Positions 24,630 through 35,772 of a stretch of DNA of 64,000 nt are shown here, piece after piece. The first letter of the stretch is position 1; every line of letters begins with the position of its first letter. This DNA is from Saccharina japonica. Taxonomy: Eukaryota; Sar; Phaeophyceae; Laminariales; Laminariaceae. The DNA lies in assembly GCA_008828725.1 (NCBI GenBank), contig MEHQ01000251.1:1-64000 (forward strand), written 5' to 3'. The notes beneath the pieces are model-generated. The model saw only the letters and a list, made by a program, of their open reading frames with translations, searched no databases and was not told the DNA's origin. Made by a program: the position numbers and the translations under genes.

Positions 24630-24890
24630 GGTATGCCCCGCGGGAGACCGGTTCTACCTCGCGCCACCCGACTCCGATCAGCGCCGCACCACCGCCCGGC
24701 CCGCCCCAAGCGTCGACCCTCGGTGACCCCGGCGATAGAACGGGCCCCGGTGCCGATCTCGGCGAGCGAGGGTTGGGGAAAGGCGGCCTCCCGGCAACGC
24801 CTCGCTCCGTCCCCTGGAACGGGGCGAATCCGCGGAAGGGGAGGGGTTCCCAGCGCATTCGGAGGGCTTTGCGGCCAGGGGTCTAAAACC
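24630..24890. other. GC-rich island in AT-rich surroundings
   Basis: About 260 bp of sharply higher G+C than either flank, open on both strands. It is not recognisable as rRNA and has no protein motif. The upstream edge includes an ATG/ATC trinucleotide run (24578-24598). Confidence 0.45.
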
Positions 24891-25240
24891 CACACTAAAA
24901 TAAAGTCAAGTATCCACACTATCTACACTAACTTCGAGGTAATAAAACTCCATACTAAAATCATTTTTTTTGCCATACTAAACTCAAGTAATTTGTTTTG
25001 AAAGAGTCCCCCAGATGTGAAAACATTGATCTCCAGAACTGCGGTCAGAATCAAAATCGGCCCATAAGTTCGCGAGTTTGCGGTTTTTGCACTAATTTAA
25101 AGATTAAAAGCCCAGACGTTACAAAACTCCACAAAAAAGGGCCACTGCTGTACGTACAAGGACTGCGCATCCATGCCGGCGTTTTGTTTGTGTCGGCTGA
25201 ACGTACGTAAGAGTACGTGCAGCTACTTTCTTGACTGCTG

Positions 25241-25478
25241 TGTTCGTTGGAGATCCTGTATATGACAGTTACGTGTCGGGCTTTGTGTCGGTTCGGGATC
25301 TTATTGGCAGACGATGTGGTATTTGCTATTTTATCTTCATGGACTGGTGAGCTCATGGAGGCACTCTCTTTGCTGTTCGCTTGCGCTGGTGTTTGCGCTT
25401 GCCTATGGTACTGCTAAGGGACCGATTCTAATAAAATACTTTCAAACCAATCTCGCTCGAGACAAACCAACACTCTAG
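25241..25478 (+). repeat. Dispersed repeat DR-C, copy 1 (possible solo LTR)
   Basis: About 238 bp starting TGTTCGTTGGAGATCC and ending CAAACCAACA. It is closely matched at 35536-35772. Termini of TG...CA type and the length are compatible with a solo LTR, but I see no target duplication and no internal element. Confidence 0.5.
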
Positions 25479-25859
25479 AGTCGCGATTCGGCAGCCTCAT
25501 CTACGGCGAAGGTCAGGGTCTTCGGGGGAAAGTATTGGAGAAGGGTTTGCTTTTCGAGCAGCCGAGGAGTATGGTGGGATGATCATTATGCTTTTGGAGG
25601 CGAGCTTTTCTGAGAACTACTCGAGATAGCAAGGCGCAGCAGGGAGGGTCCGGTGGGAGGGTAGCCACCGTAGGTACAGCAGGCCGGAGTGCTGCACCGC
25701 CATCGTCGGGAGTCCCCCGTGGGGGCAAAGGGAGCAAGGAGGGCAGCCTGATGGTGAGCTGTTCTCTGACAAGCACGGCGGGTCGTCTGGAGGGGTCGGC
25801 AGGCTTTGGGGGCAGAGTCAAGTTAGTCCGTGCATCTCTTCGAGGCCGAGGAACAGGTG
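25479..25859. other. Target region of the copia insertion, no recognised gene
   Basis: GC-moderate sequence open on the minus strand (25513-25821) and partly on the plus strand. It continues beyond the copia element at 32017. Joined across the insertion it gives no family match that I recognise. Confidence 0.35.
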
Positions 25860-25864
25860 CGGGT

Positions 25865-26090
25865 TGTTCGATTGGATCGTGTCAGCAACGACGGTTACAA
25901 AAGTTGTAGAGGGTGGCGTATATATTCGCAGGCGTTAGTGTGGAATTATTGCCTCGTGCGGGAGGAGAGTTCGAGCACTCCGCTCTCTCTCCGTTCTCTC
26001 TCTCTCGCTCTGTCCTCTAATGCAACGACCTTAAAACATCTCATCAGACTGCTGGGCAGTCAGGGCATCCAGATTTGCAATCTACGAACA
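25865..26090 (+). repeat. Copia 5' LTR
   Basis: 226 bp beginning TGTTCGATTGG and ending CTACGAACA. It is aligned base for base with 31786-32011 apart from about 10 substitutions. A CT-rich track (CTCTCTCTCC...) lies near the middle and TAAAACATC near the end. Confidence 0.95.
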
Positions 26091-26145
26091 CACTAGTGGG
26101 TTGTCAAAAGCTTGACGTTGTCAGGTCTGGAACGAGAAGTCAAAG

Positions 26146-27651
26146 ATGGATTGCGGGTCGGCTCAAGACGAGCAAGCCCTTCCCAACGATGAGGTACAAC
26201 AGCTGAGAAGTGAGTTTCAGCTGGTGGTTGAGCAGGGGCAAGCGTCGATGATGCTTGCCATGAGCGACATGATGGCCGAGTTCATGAGGAACAAAGACCG
26301 ATCTGAGTCCAGCAGTGCTGGGAGCAGCGCTGCTGGAAGGGAAGGCTCACGAGGGGCTGAACCCTCTGCTACTGTACGAGAAACTTCTGCTGCTGCTGGA
26401 GGCGTGGCAGACGATACAGCTGCTGGAATAGAGACAACTTTGCGTGGGGATGTCTCACGCAATCTCGGAGCGACGGGACGCAGGAAGGCTGCTGTTCCTG
26501 TCGAGGTGGGCCCACCCAGGGGCCAGCCTGACCAGCCAAGGATGGCTGGCGAATGGGATACACTCCCAGGCGGTGAGTTGGGTGGTGGTTTTGATCTGCC
26601 TATCTCGCGCCATTTGGCATATAAGCACAACACAGCACCAGCATTTAGTGGCCTGAAACCATAATTCATTTCTAGGACAAAGGACGCTCGTTACAACCCA
26701 AAAGGAGTTGGGTTCTTGTCTGCTTTCGTGTCGGATCCACCACAGTACATTCCCGTAGGGGAATTAGACACCGAAAACTCGGTTCTTGTCGCAAGGGGGT
26801 ATAGCCGCGAAAGTGTACACATACATACCCTGGCGTGGAATTTCCTGTCGACGGCTCTCAAGAGCAAGAGCGATAAGAGTATACTGCACAGGTGTACCTC
26901 GCCGAGGGAAGCGTGGGATGCTCTCCTTGCGTGGTACGGCCCTCAAACTACGGGGGCCAAATGCGACCTATCTCGACGACTCAATAGTTTCAAGATAGCG
27001 CCGGGGAGCAACCCCCTAGAAGAGATGGGTAGGATCGAGGATCTCGCAGCTGAGATGCGTACAGCAGGTCTGACACTCGACGACCACATGCTATACACCA
27101 TCTTCATCGACACTCTGCCGGCCGAGTACGAGGTGGAGGCACGGAACCTGGCATCTCGTGACAGTATAGGCCGCGATGACATCATCACGGCTGTTCGAGA
27201 GCGGCACCATCGACTTTCTGGAAACAGGAAGAGAGGGGCCAACGCTAGCCATGCTGGCCAAGCTATGTACCCCGGTGGTGGTGGCGGCGGCGGCGGCGGC
27301 GGCGGTGGTGGCCGGGGGAAAGGCCGCAGTGGCGGATGACGCGGAAAAGGTACAGACGGCGGCAAAGGAAAAGGCGGAAAGCAGAGGAAGCACGGAAAAG
27401 GCGCCGTGGCTTCCGACGGCGATGGCAGCAGCGCCGAAGTTGCCGAAGGTAGTGCCCCCGAGGTGAGGTGCTAGAGGTGTGGCAAGAAGGGCCATATCAG
27501 CCCCGATTGTACGACGATGATATGCAGCCGATGCCGAGGACGGGGACACGCTGCCGATGTCTGCCCCACGTCTAAGGAGGACCGGTGCAGCCGATGCAAC
27601 GGATTGGGGCACACTGCAGATGTCTGCCCCTCGTCGAAGGAAGACGCTGTG
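26146..27651 (+). pseudogene. Copia Gag with three CCHC zinc knuckles, disrupted
   Basis: One reading frame runs through this region with stops at 26662 (TAA), 27337 (TGA) and 27472 (TAG). Codons 26716-27336 encode a typical copia-type Gag core (WNFLSTALKS, PREAWDALLAWYG, LDDHMLYTIFIDTLP). A polyglycine run from a GGC repeat follows (27275-27318). Then come three knuckles of C-x2-C-x4-H-x4-C form: a first one with a stop inside it (RCGKKGHISPDC), CSRCRGRGHAADVC, and CSRCNGLGHTADVC. Gag packages element RNA; this copy cannot make a full product without suppression of the stops. Confidence 0.85.
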
Positions 27652-28062
27652 CTGGCGGTATCGACCGAGGCAGGGACGACGGACGACGAAGGTGATGATT
27701 CGGCACAGGCCTCAGCTTTTAAGGTCGAAGAGACAGGCGAGTGCGATGACGGTTCGGGCGGAATGGGGGGTGGAGAGTCGGCTTGGCAGGTAGGAGACGA
27801 GGCCTGGATCTGCGATAGTGGAGCGTCTACACACATGACGCCCTCAGCAGATTGCATGCTCAACTACAGAGAATGCAGGCTAAAACTGCGCATCGCCGAT
27901 GGTTCAACTCGCTCTATCCAAGGATACGGTGATGTTCGCTTTGTCTTTCGGTCCGGAAACGGTCCCGTGCAAGTGTTGCTGACTAACGTTGCGCACCTGC
28001 CAGACCTCCGCTATCATTTATTTTTCCTGCCCACCCTCGTCAAGAACGGCCATACGTTCTAA
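27652..28062 (+). pseudogene. Copia aspartic protease domain
   Basis: In frame with the zinc knuckles. The active-site motif is AWICDSGASTHMT, with the catalytic aspartate codon at 27814. RIADGSTRSIQGYGDV and NVAHLPDLRYHLF follow, which are standard copia protease landmarks. An acidic linker precedes it. A TAA stop ends the frame at 28060, and the integrase is in another frame, so a frameshift lies near 28062-28150. Confidence 0.85.
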
Positions 28063-28123
28063 GGACGCCCCTCGGGGATTGTAGTCCGGCTCAAGTCAGA
28101 GCGTTCGATCGTGTTCCCGCTGA

Positions 28124-29098
28124 GTGGGACCCTGTACAGCCTTTACGGCTACCGACAGCAGTAGTGGGGAAAATGCCTGTGCCGTACTCGCCCCAGGGCA
28201 ACAGCCCAGTAAGCCCGCGATCGACATCAACGACTACCACTGCGCGGCTGGACACCCCCACGAGGTTCTACTCCGCAAGACCGCGGAGCAGCAAGGAGTC
28301 ATCCTTGAGAGAAACCTGCTGGAGTGCAGGGGGTGCTCCATGGCGAAGGGACTTCGCAAGAGCATCAAGCAATCCACTCACACAAGAGCAGGTAAGAAGC
28401 TTGGGAGGGTGTTTGTAGATTTGAGTGGCCCCAAGGTGGTAGAGTCTCTCGGCAGGAAGCGGTACACTCTCATTGTGCGCGATGACTTTTCACGGTATAC
28501 TTGGGTGTATTTCATACGCCAAAAGTCGGACGCCGCGGAATGTCTCGAGCAGTTCTTCGCGGATTCTCGCGCAGACGATGTCCCTTCGAAAGTGGTTATC
28601 GTCCGATCGGACGGGGGTGGTGAATTCCGTGGGGGGAAGTTTGGAGACCTGTGTAGAACACGAGGGATCAAGCAGGAATTCACGACGGCAGACAGTCCCC
28701 AGTTCAATGGGGTAGCAGAGCGCGCGCTAGGCTTGATTGAGACGGCCGAAATGGCGGGCAGACTCCAGGCTCGCGAGCTGTACCCTAGCGGGCAACTACC
28801 CGCAACTGAGTCGTTGTGGGCTGAAGCGTCGCACTGGGCGTGCGATGCTTTGCACCGTACGGCAATCACCACTAACCCCGAGAGCAAGTCGCCATACGAG
28901 ACGTGGTATGGTAGACCCCCCCCGGTAGTACTTCTACCTTTCTTCAAGCCTGGCTACTGCAAGGTCAAGAGGGAGAACAAGTCCCAGGCGAAAGCGCAGG
29001 AGTGTTTTTACCTTGGCCCTGCACCTAACTACCCCCGAGACTCTGTAGAAGTGCTGACCAGACACCGTACCGTACTGATCACGCGCAACATAACCTGA
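28124..29098 (+). pseudogene. Copia integrase
   Basis: A GAG-pre-integrase zinc segment is visible (YHCAAGHPH...LECRGCSMAKG). The DDE core follows, with D99 (VFVDLSG), D163 (VRSDGGGEF) and E199 (GVAERALG). The last two are separated by 35 residues, as the DD35E family requires. It catalyses joining of element cDNA to host DNA. The frame stops at 29096 with TGA where tryptophan is expected (RNIT-stop-QRV), then continues in the same frame. Confidence 0.9.
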
Positions 29099-29104
29099 CA
29101 GCGC

Positions 29105-30454
29105 GTGTCGCCTGCATCACCTGTACCTGCCCAGATGAATGACTCCCTGTCTATGGAAGAGCGGGGGTCCGAGGCAGACGACGGAAGCAGGTCAGATCGA
29201 GGTGGTGGGGGGGTGGTGCATGAGCTGGACGAGGGTTTGACTCGCCTGAACGACCTCGATTTGACGTGGGGGTTCGATCTGGACGCGTTTTTGAAGGAGC
29301 GCGCCCAGCAGGCACCTGCCGCCGGCGATGCCGGCGACGGGAATTCAGAGACGATGGGTTTGTCTGAAGGGGGCGCGGTGGACGCTTTCTCGGCCCCGGT
29401 AGAGAGGGTCGAAACAGCCGAGACGACGGGCTCGTCTCAAGGCGGCGCGGTGGGCGCCTCCTCGGCCCCGGTAGGGAGGGCCGAAACAGCCGAGACGACG
29501 GGCTCGTCTAAAGGGGGCGCGGTGGGCGCCTCCTCGATCCCGGTAGGGAGGGCCGAAAGCGACCTGGGCGAGGCATCAGCCTCCGACATCGACCAAGGGA
29601 ACGGTGAGGATCTACCCGCGGTCCTGTCGTGGAGACCAGCTCACGAGCTTAGCAGCTGGGGACGGCTCCCCGCGACAGTAAGGGGCCGAACCCGGGGTCA
29701 GAGCCAACGCTTGGAGGGCGAGCCTGCTGAATGCCGGCTAAGGATGAGGCCTGAGGTCGCGGACGCGCTGCTTGCGGCAGTGTACAAGTTGACGATGTCT
29801 AGGAGAAGGCAGAACAGCACATCCTGGGCGACGGAGGACACACTGGCTCTGATGGCTGGAGGACCTGCAGCAGATAACAAAGGGGAATTAAGCGTGCGCA
29901 TGCCGAGTGGATTCCCGGAAGACGTAGAACCGCCCCCTCAGTCCGTAGCAGAAATCGAGCGTTCACAGTACAAAGCGGCGTGGCAAGAGGCCATGAAGAT
30001 TGAATTGGACAGTCACAAAACAACCGGTACGTTTGAAGCAGCGTTACCGCCGCAAGGGCGGAAACCTGTAGGATCGAAGTGGGTGTTTACCTACAAGACG
30101 GACAAGGATGGTCTGATAGTAAAGACAAAGGCTAAACTTGTGCCTAAGGGGTTTAGCCAGGTGCAGGATGTAGATTACTTTCAAACATTCGCGCCAACTC
30201 CCTCGTCAGCGTCAGTTAAAATTCTGGCAGCTGTTGCCAACGAACACGGTCTGAAGATCTCTCATTTAGACGTTGCACAAGCCTTTGTTCGCGCGAAACT
30301 CGACGCCGAGATATGCATGAAACTACCCGGTGGGTGTGGTGACATGTCAGGCAGAATCGTTCGCCTGACCCGATCGCTGTATAGTCTGAAGCAGAGTGGA
30401 CGACAGTGGGCCGGATTATTGGTAGAAACCGTGGTGGAGTACGGTATGGAGTAG
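29105..30454 (+). pseudogene. Copia linker and reverse transcriptase N-terminal half
   Basis: A variable acidic linker comes first. It includes three 24-residue tandem repeats (TTGSSQGGAVGASSAPVGR type, about 29354-29569). The RT fingers and palm follow: WQEAMKIELDSH, GSKWVFTYKTDKDG, KAKLVPKGFSQVQDVDYFQTF, HLDVAQAFVRAKLD (catalytic aspartate) and RSLYSLKQSGRQW. A TAG at 30452 interrupts the frame just before the VDD motif, which lies in the next open stretch. Confidence 0.9.
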
Positions 30455-30481
30455 TGTAGGACTGATCCTTGTGGTTTTCGC

Positions 30482-31477
30482 ATGGTTGTGGACGTCAAGG
30501 TACAACTGGTCATGGCTGTCCATGTGGATGACATCGTGATTGCAGGTTCGGACGAGTCATGCAGAGAATTTCATGCCGCGTTAGTAACGAAATTCCCCAC
30601 GAATAACCTCGGAGAACTGACTTGGTACACTGGTTGTGCTTTCAAACGCGACTGGGAATTGGGGACTTTGGAGATTACGCAGAAGGCGTTTATTGAGAGC
30701 ATGTTGAATCGTTTTGGCGTGAACTCATCCTCTGACATCCCCGCTACCCCTGGTGTGGAACTAGGTCCAAGAGAGGAAGGCGAACCTGGTGGAGACTGGC
30801 CTTACAGGGAGGCTGTGGGCAGTTTGATGTGGCTGTCGACCATGACGAGGCCGGACATCTCCAACGCTGTGCGTGCTGTGGCGCGTCACTCTCACAACCC
30901 TACTGAGAGGCACTGGAGGGCAGTTTTGAAGATTATGGAGTACCTTCACGGGACCAGGTTTTTGGGATTGACTTTTGTGCGGGGTTCGGGACTGGATTTG
31001 AATGCGTATAGTGATGCCGATTATGCTGATAAGGCGAATGATAGGCGCTCGGTATCGGGGACGGTAATTACCCTGGGGGGTGCGGCCGTCAGTTGGGCAA
31101 GTAGTACGCAGAGGTGTGTTACATTGTCCACAGCAGAAGCAGAGTACGTTGCCCTAGGTGAAGGGGTGAAGGAGGCTTTGTTCACGGGCGCGGTCTTATC
31201 GTTTATTTGTCCAGAGCTAAGCGGATCATGTGTCCGGGTTTTCGAAGATAACCAGGGGGCCATAGCATTGGCTCAGAACCCTCTTAGTTCTGCTCGGAGC
31301 AAGCATATCGACGTACGTTTTCATTTTGTTAGGGAGCTGCTTCGTGCGAAGAAGATCGACATTCAGTTCGTAGCTTCGAAAGACCAGCATGCGGATATTT
31401 TGACGAAATCCCTTGCTGCGACCCCTTTTAAGCTTCACCGTAGGTTCTTGTTGAATCTGCCGTTGGAGGGTGAGTAA
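30482..31477 (+). pseudogene. Copia reverse transcriptase C-terminal half and RNase H
   Basis: Begins inside RT and contains the catalytic pair as HVDDIVIAGSD (residues 14-22). EAVGSLMWLSTMTRPDIS follows. The RNase H region has YSDADYADKANDRRSVSG, LSTAEAEYVALGEGVKE, VFEDNQGAIAL, RSKHIDVRFHFVREL and DQHADILTKSL, with the expected acidic residues. It is in the same frame as the preceding segment and separated from it only by one stop. Confidence 0.92.
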
Positions 31478-31785
31478 GGGGTATGAGCATTATCCGATGT
31501 ACCATGTTTGAGTTATGCGATGAATAATTTGTCAGGTCGCCACCCCGCGCTACTTTGTGGGGCATGGGTGAGTAGGGCACCTCTTGGCATCTTATTTTCT
31601 GGCCATGGTCATCGTTTGAAATGCGGCCGTTGTTTCAACTGCAATGGTTTGGAGAATATGAGTTGTACAGGGGGTTTTGATCCGGTGGCCGGGTTTCCTC
31701 CTGCGGGACTGTTGTTGGCTGTTAGGTCCTAGCCTGTCTTGAATGTCCTTTCGGTCTTGTCATTGCTGTCAAGAGCCAGGGAGGG

Positions 31786-32011
31786 TGTTCGTTTGGATCG
31801 TGTCAGCAACGACGGTTACAAACGTTGTAGAGGGTTGCGTATATATTCGCAGGCATTATTGTGGAATTCTTGCCGCGTGCGGGAGGAGAGTTCGAGCACT
31901 CCGCTCTCTCTCCGCTCTCTCTCTCTCGCTCTGTCCTCTAATGCAACGACCTTAAAACATCTCATCAGACTGCTGGGCAGTCAGGGCATCCAGACTTGCA
32001 ATCTGCGAACA
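31786..32011 (+). repeat. Copia 3' LTR
   Basis: 226-bp partner of the 5' LTR, starting TGTTCGTTTGG and ending CTGCGAACA. It is preceded by a polypurine tract (31771-31785) and followed by the target duplication CGGGT. Confidence 0.95.
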
Positions 32012-32016
32012 CGGGT

Positions 32017-32419
32017 ATGACTGATGCTCCACAGTTTCGAGTCGAGAGAGACCAGTACGTTGAGGTCAGGGCTGGGAGCGATCCCCTTTGGCCCCGGGAG
32101 TAATGACCCCGATGTATGTACGAGAAACAGCAGGCCTGGGTGCTTGTGCCTCAAGCTTTGCCCAGTCACGTGACTTCATAGGCTATAGTATATGATAGGT
32201 AGTGCTATACAACTACATACTTGTGCCGAGTTGCCTCGCAGTTTTCATACGATATATGATATTTTCGAGCTGGAATGTTGGAGACAGTATGAATGGTTGG
32301 TATAGTATGATTATTTATAGTATGCGGTATACGTGAACCCCGGTTGTGAAGGCCGGGAGCCGTGTTTAAGATGAAGAGAGGGCCTGAGATGATACCGCGG
32401 GGGCGGCGTCGTTCTCGGG
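32017..32419. other. No recognisable gene
   Basis: Right flank of the copia insertion. Short frames only, with an AT-rich stretch at 32195-32330. Confidence 0.4.
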
Positions 32420-32745
32420 GGCAGCTACTGTCTGCTGCACAGCAGCAGTAGCTACAAGCCCCAAGGAGGATTAATGTCTTTGGGCACCCCCGTCGTTTGG
32501 TGGGTGGAGGGAAATCGTGCGGCGTCAGCCGCACGTATCTGCTACGGGTAGATTAGTAGTGGATGGAGCAGCTACTGCCTCGCAGTAGCAGCTAAAATCC
32601 CCAAGGAGGATGTATGTCCTTGGACATCCCCGTCGTTTGGTGGGAGGGGGGGACGTATTCCCTACGGGGACCTTAGTGGTGGATATGCGACGCGGTGACG
32701 ACGGCATTTCAAAATGGAGCAGCTACTGCCTCGCAGCAGTACGAG
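32420..32745. repeat. Two and a half tandem units of about 135 bp
   Basis: Each unit has GCAGCTACTG, a CAGCAGTAGC word, CCCCAAGGAGGAT, TGTC-TTGG, CACCCCCGTCGTTTGGTGGG or the like, then CTACGGG and TTAGTGGTGGAT. Starts are near 32420, 32566 and 32713. Not coding. Confidence 0.65.
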
Positions 32746-32858
32746 CTGGTCCAGCTGTAATCGCGAGGCAGTACTCGCCGGCGTTTTCCCAACTCAGTTT
32801 TGCGAATTTCGAACTGAAATTTTGTGTAGAGCTTCCTATGAGCATAACGAAGCGATTG

Positions 32859-32980
32859 CCTGGGGCTCCATTTTGTTTTGCTGAAGACGGGCAAAATTAT
32901 GGCCGTCTCAAGAAAAACCACGTCGGCATTTTGGCAAAAAATTACCGGAAAAAAAAGTCGAAAAAAAATGGAGCCCCAGG
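32859..32980. mobile_element. Mini inverted-repeat element, 122 bp
   Basis: CCTGGGGCTCCATTTT at 32859-32874 is exactly inverted at 32965-32980, enclosing an A-rich core. This could be a very small non-autonomous TIR element or a transcript hairpin. No target duplication is evident. Confidence 0.4.
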
Positions 32981-35211
32981 TAGAGTGTCGACAAGAACGA
33001 TGCGAATCACGTGTACAAAAAATCAGACAAAAAATCGATAAATTCAGCTGGGAAATCGGGATTTTGGGTCGTTCGTCGTAATATCTTAACTTTGTATGGC
33101 GGATCATGTGCACCTCATATCTCTTGATAGACAACGAATTAGACGATGGGGAGGATATCCATCGTTTCTCCATGCCTCAAGGAATGTTCACACCGTGAAT
33201 CAGCGTCATCCGCCGTGCAGTTTTTTCGGCGATTCGTATGGACCGCAGTATGGAGATATCCCCGCGCGCGACGGGATTTATTCGATATGGCATTTCTCGA
33301 CGAATTTGTCTCGGATTCCAAAAATTCTAGCATGTGCAAACGCGCTGCAAGCTCAGAAACCATGGTGCAAAATTAGGAGCTAAAATATGCAAAAATGAGT
33401 GCAAAACGTCCGATCGAATGAATATCTGTTTTATGGCTGGACCAGCTCGTAGCTACCCTCGCCGTATGGTGGTCAGGGGCACTTCGCGGGAGTATGTGGA
33501 GGATAGGGGCTGATGCGGGAAGCTTATGTGTCTGCATATTCCGCGAAGAGACGCATGGTCGAAGCTGGGCCATGCGCCGCCGTGACTTCTACATTACAGG
33601 CGATGAGGGGATAAGTCGCGTGGGAACACCGCGTGCACCCTGCTACGGAGAGGTGGCATGGTAGGGTTAGTGGGCGCCGGGGGATTTAGTGACCGCTGCA
33701 GCGTTTATACACGAGGAGAATAGCGCTTGCCATAGCTAGCGCACGGCGGGACCGAGCGCACTTCACGACAGCAGCAGCGACAGCAGCAGCGACAGCAGCG
33801 ACGGCAGCAGCGACAGCAGCAGCAGAGAGGGGGGTGTCGTGGAAAGAGCAGATGTGAGTACCGTCGACTGGGAAATTACACTCAGTATTACGCGCAGCGA
33901 CAAGGGGCATATCTAGCTCAAAGAGGTAGGTATTTGGCAGAGAGGGCTGGGGAGGGTGTTGTTTTCTTTACGATGAATGCACCTACCTGTACGGTTGAGT
34001 ATGTTTTTGATGGTACAAATCGAGAGATGTATCGTTTGCGACTGCTGTGTTGAATTGATGAATGGTAAACTACCGTTGGTTTTTCCTGGAGGAGTAAGTT
34101 GTACGTTCGGTATATAATAGGAGATTGATTGTTTGCGGCGGGGTGTGGTGTTCCGCGTCGTAAATATAATATAAATCAAATTACCGAGTTGATTCATAAA
34201 GCATGTCAACCCGAATTCCCCTTTTTTGGAGTAGAAGGGTATTCTGATATAGGCACTCCGTCCTCACAATCCCAACGCACCTTGGAAAGAGGTGTTCCAA
34301 GGCTGGTATGGACGAGTATCTGAATCCTATATTTCCAGTATGGTTAGGAGACGGACTTCAGTAGTTTGGCCAGCAGCGAGTATTTTTGTGATTTACTTCA
34401 CAATCTGTTTTAGATTTTTGTTGAAGGGCACACGGTTGGTGAGGATGGGGAGCTGTATCCTGTAATTCCGATACGCTAAGGGCGCCCCCCACAGGGCAGA
34501 ATTGGTTGGTAAATATAGGTTGTGCAGTGAAATTGCTGATAATTTTGTAGTGGCAGCTACTTACTGTGTCGAATGGAATAGGTTACAGGGGGCTGATGAA
34601 ATAATTATGGCAGTCTTGTTTTTCTAGAGAGAAGCTGAATGACTGATGCACCATCTGAGATTCGTTCTGGATGGTATACGTTGCCTTTTCGGAGAAGTAA
34701 GAGCACGTAGAACATAGGGAGCACCTTGAGAGGTGTTTTTCTGATGTGTGGTATTGGTGGGAGTGACTGACTTTATTGAATTTTGCGGGTATCTTTTGTT
34801 TTTGTCTGTCTACTATTGATTGCAAAATGGAGGAGGGTGAGCTTAGTCATAAAATGGTTTGTTAGTACCAGTATCATTTATGCGGACAGTTGTTTTGATC
34901 CGAGAAAGGTGATTTTCCAGAACTTGGGGGATGGTTGATCTTGTTCGGTAATTAAGAAGTATGTATTCGAATAACGTGAAAGCTAGTGAGTAAACCCAAA
35001 AAGGGAATATGTTTGGTTCTGTGTTTCACGAGCTATCAATTATTTCGGATATGTTTAGCGTCGACTAAATTCTAGTTTGCGGAAATGAATGCTATTTCGC
35101 TTTCTCTACCGTTTGTTAGGGTCTTGTGCCAAAGACGGTAGTAGGGGACGAAGAGATTTTGTCCGGGAGACCTTGCGATTTATGGCCTTATATTTTTCGT
35201 TAGTTTCTATC
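32981..35211. other. No recognisable gene; CAG/GAC microsatellite
   Basis: About 2.2 kb of unassigned sequence, becoming AT-rich after 33900. A trinucleotide array of GACAGCAGCAGC type spans 33768-33826. It reads as polyalanine on the minus strand, which explains the apparent frame there. Confidence 0.5.
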
Positions 35212-35376
35212 ATTGTCTGCTCTGCTTACTGCACTGAGTGTAGTATCTCTGTGTCGTAGTTTTGTGACCACATAACTGGTACCTTTTTAGGATGAAGAAT
35301 CGGCACGGACACTGGGTGTGCTGGATGTCGACGGGTAGAAAGGAAGGTTCAATGTGAAGAACACACACACATACGT
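35212..35376 (+). repeat. Dispersed repeat DR-A, copy 3
   Basis: Near-identical to 6918-7080, with a few substitutions and different flanks on both sides. It starts ATTGTCTGCTCTGC and ends at the ACACACACACATA run. Confidence 0.7.
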
Positions 35377-35535
35377 CGTGACGCGGCTGTTGTAGTCTCA
35401 TTCGATTGCAGTGGTTGGAAGTGGAAGTATGGAAGAGGTTTTTGCTAGTGAAGATGAGGTTCCTCTTGCCATTTTTTTTGTTTTGTGGTGAGGGTTTTGA
35501 GTTTACTTATTTCGACATGGTCGACACTGTCATGG

Positions 35536-35772
35536 TCGTTGGAGATCCTGTATACGACAATTACGTGTCGGGCTTTGTGTCGGTTCGGGCTATTATTGGC
35601 AGACGATGTGTCATTTGCTTTTGTGTCTTGATGGGCTGATGAGCTCATGGAGGCATTATCTCTGCTGCTCGCTTGCGCTGATGTTTGCGCTTGCCTGTGG
35701 TACTGCTAAGGGACCGATACTAATATAAGACTTTTAAACCAATCTCGCTCGAGGCAAACCAACATGCTGTTG
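35536..35772 (+). repeat. Dispersed repeat DR-C, copy 2 (possible solo LTR)
   Basis: Matches 25241-25478 over its full length, ending CAAACCAACA. The first two bases differ. A CTG-type microsatellite follows at 35765-35790. Confidence 0.5.

Larger units (their letters stand above)
25865..32011 (+). mobile_element. Ty1/copia LTR retrotransposon, full length, decayed
   Basis: The element is 6,147 bp with 226-bp LTRs and terminal TGTTCG...CGAACA. It is flanked by the 5-bp target duplication CGGGT (25860-25864 and 32012-32016). Domain order is Gag, CCHC knuckles, protease, integrase, RT, RNase H, which defines copia. A purine-rich tract (AGAGCCAGGGAGGG) just precedes the 3' LTR. The LTRs differ at about 10 of 226 positions by eye. 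The coding region has at least five in-frame stops and one frameshift. Confidence 0.95.

Noticed and set aside
24630-24890. rRNA fragment in the GC-rich island
   Set aside because: No conserved rRNA core words could be matched by eye.
27241-27339. Genuine glycine-rich protein end of copia Gag
   Set aside because: The TGA at 27337 is a premature stop; the same frame continues into the zinc knuckles.
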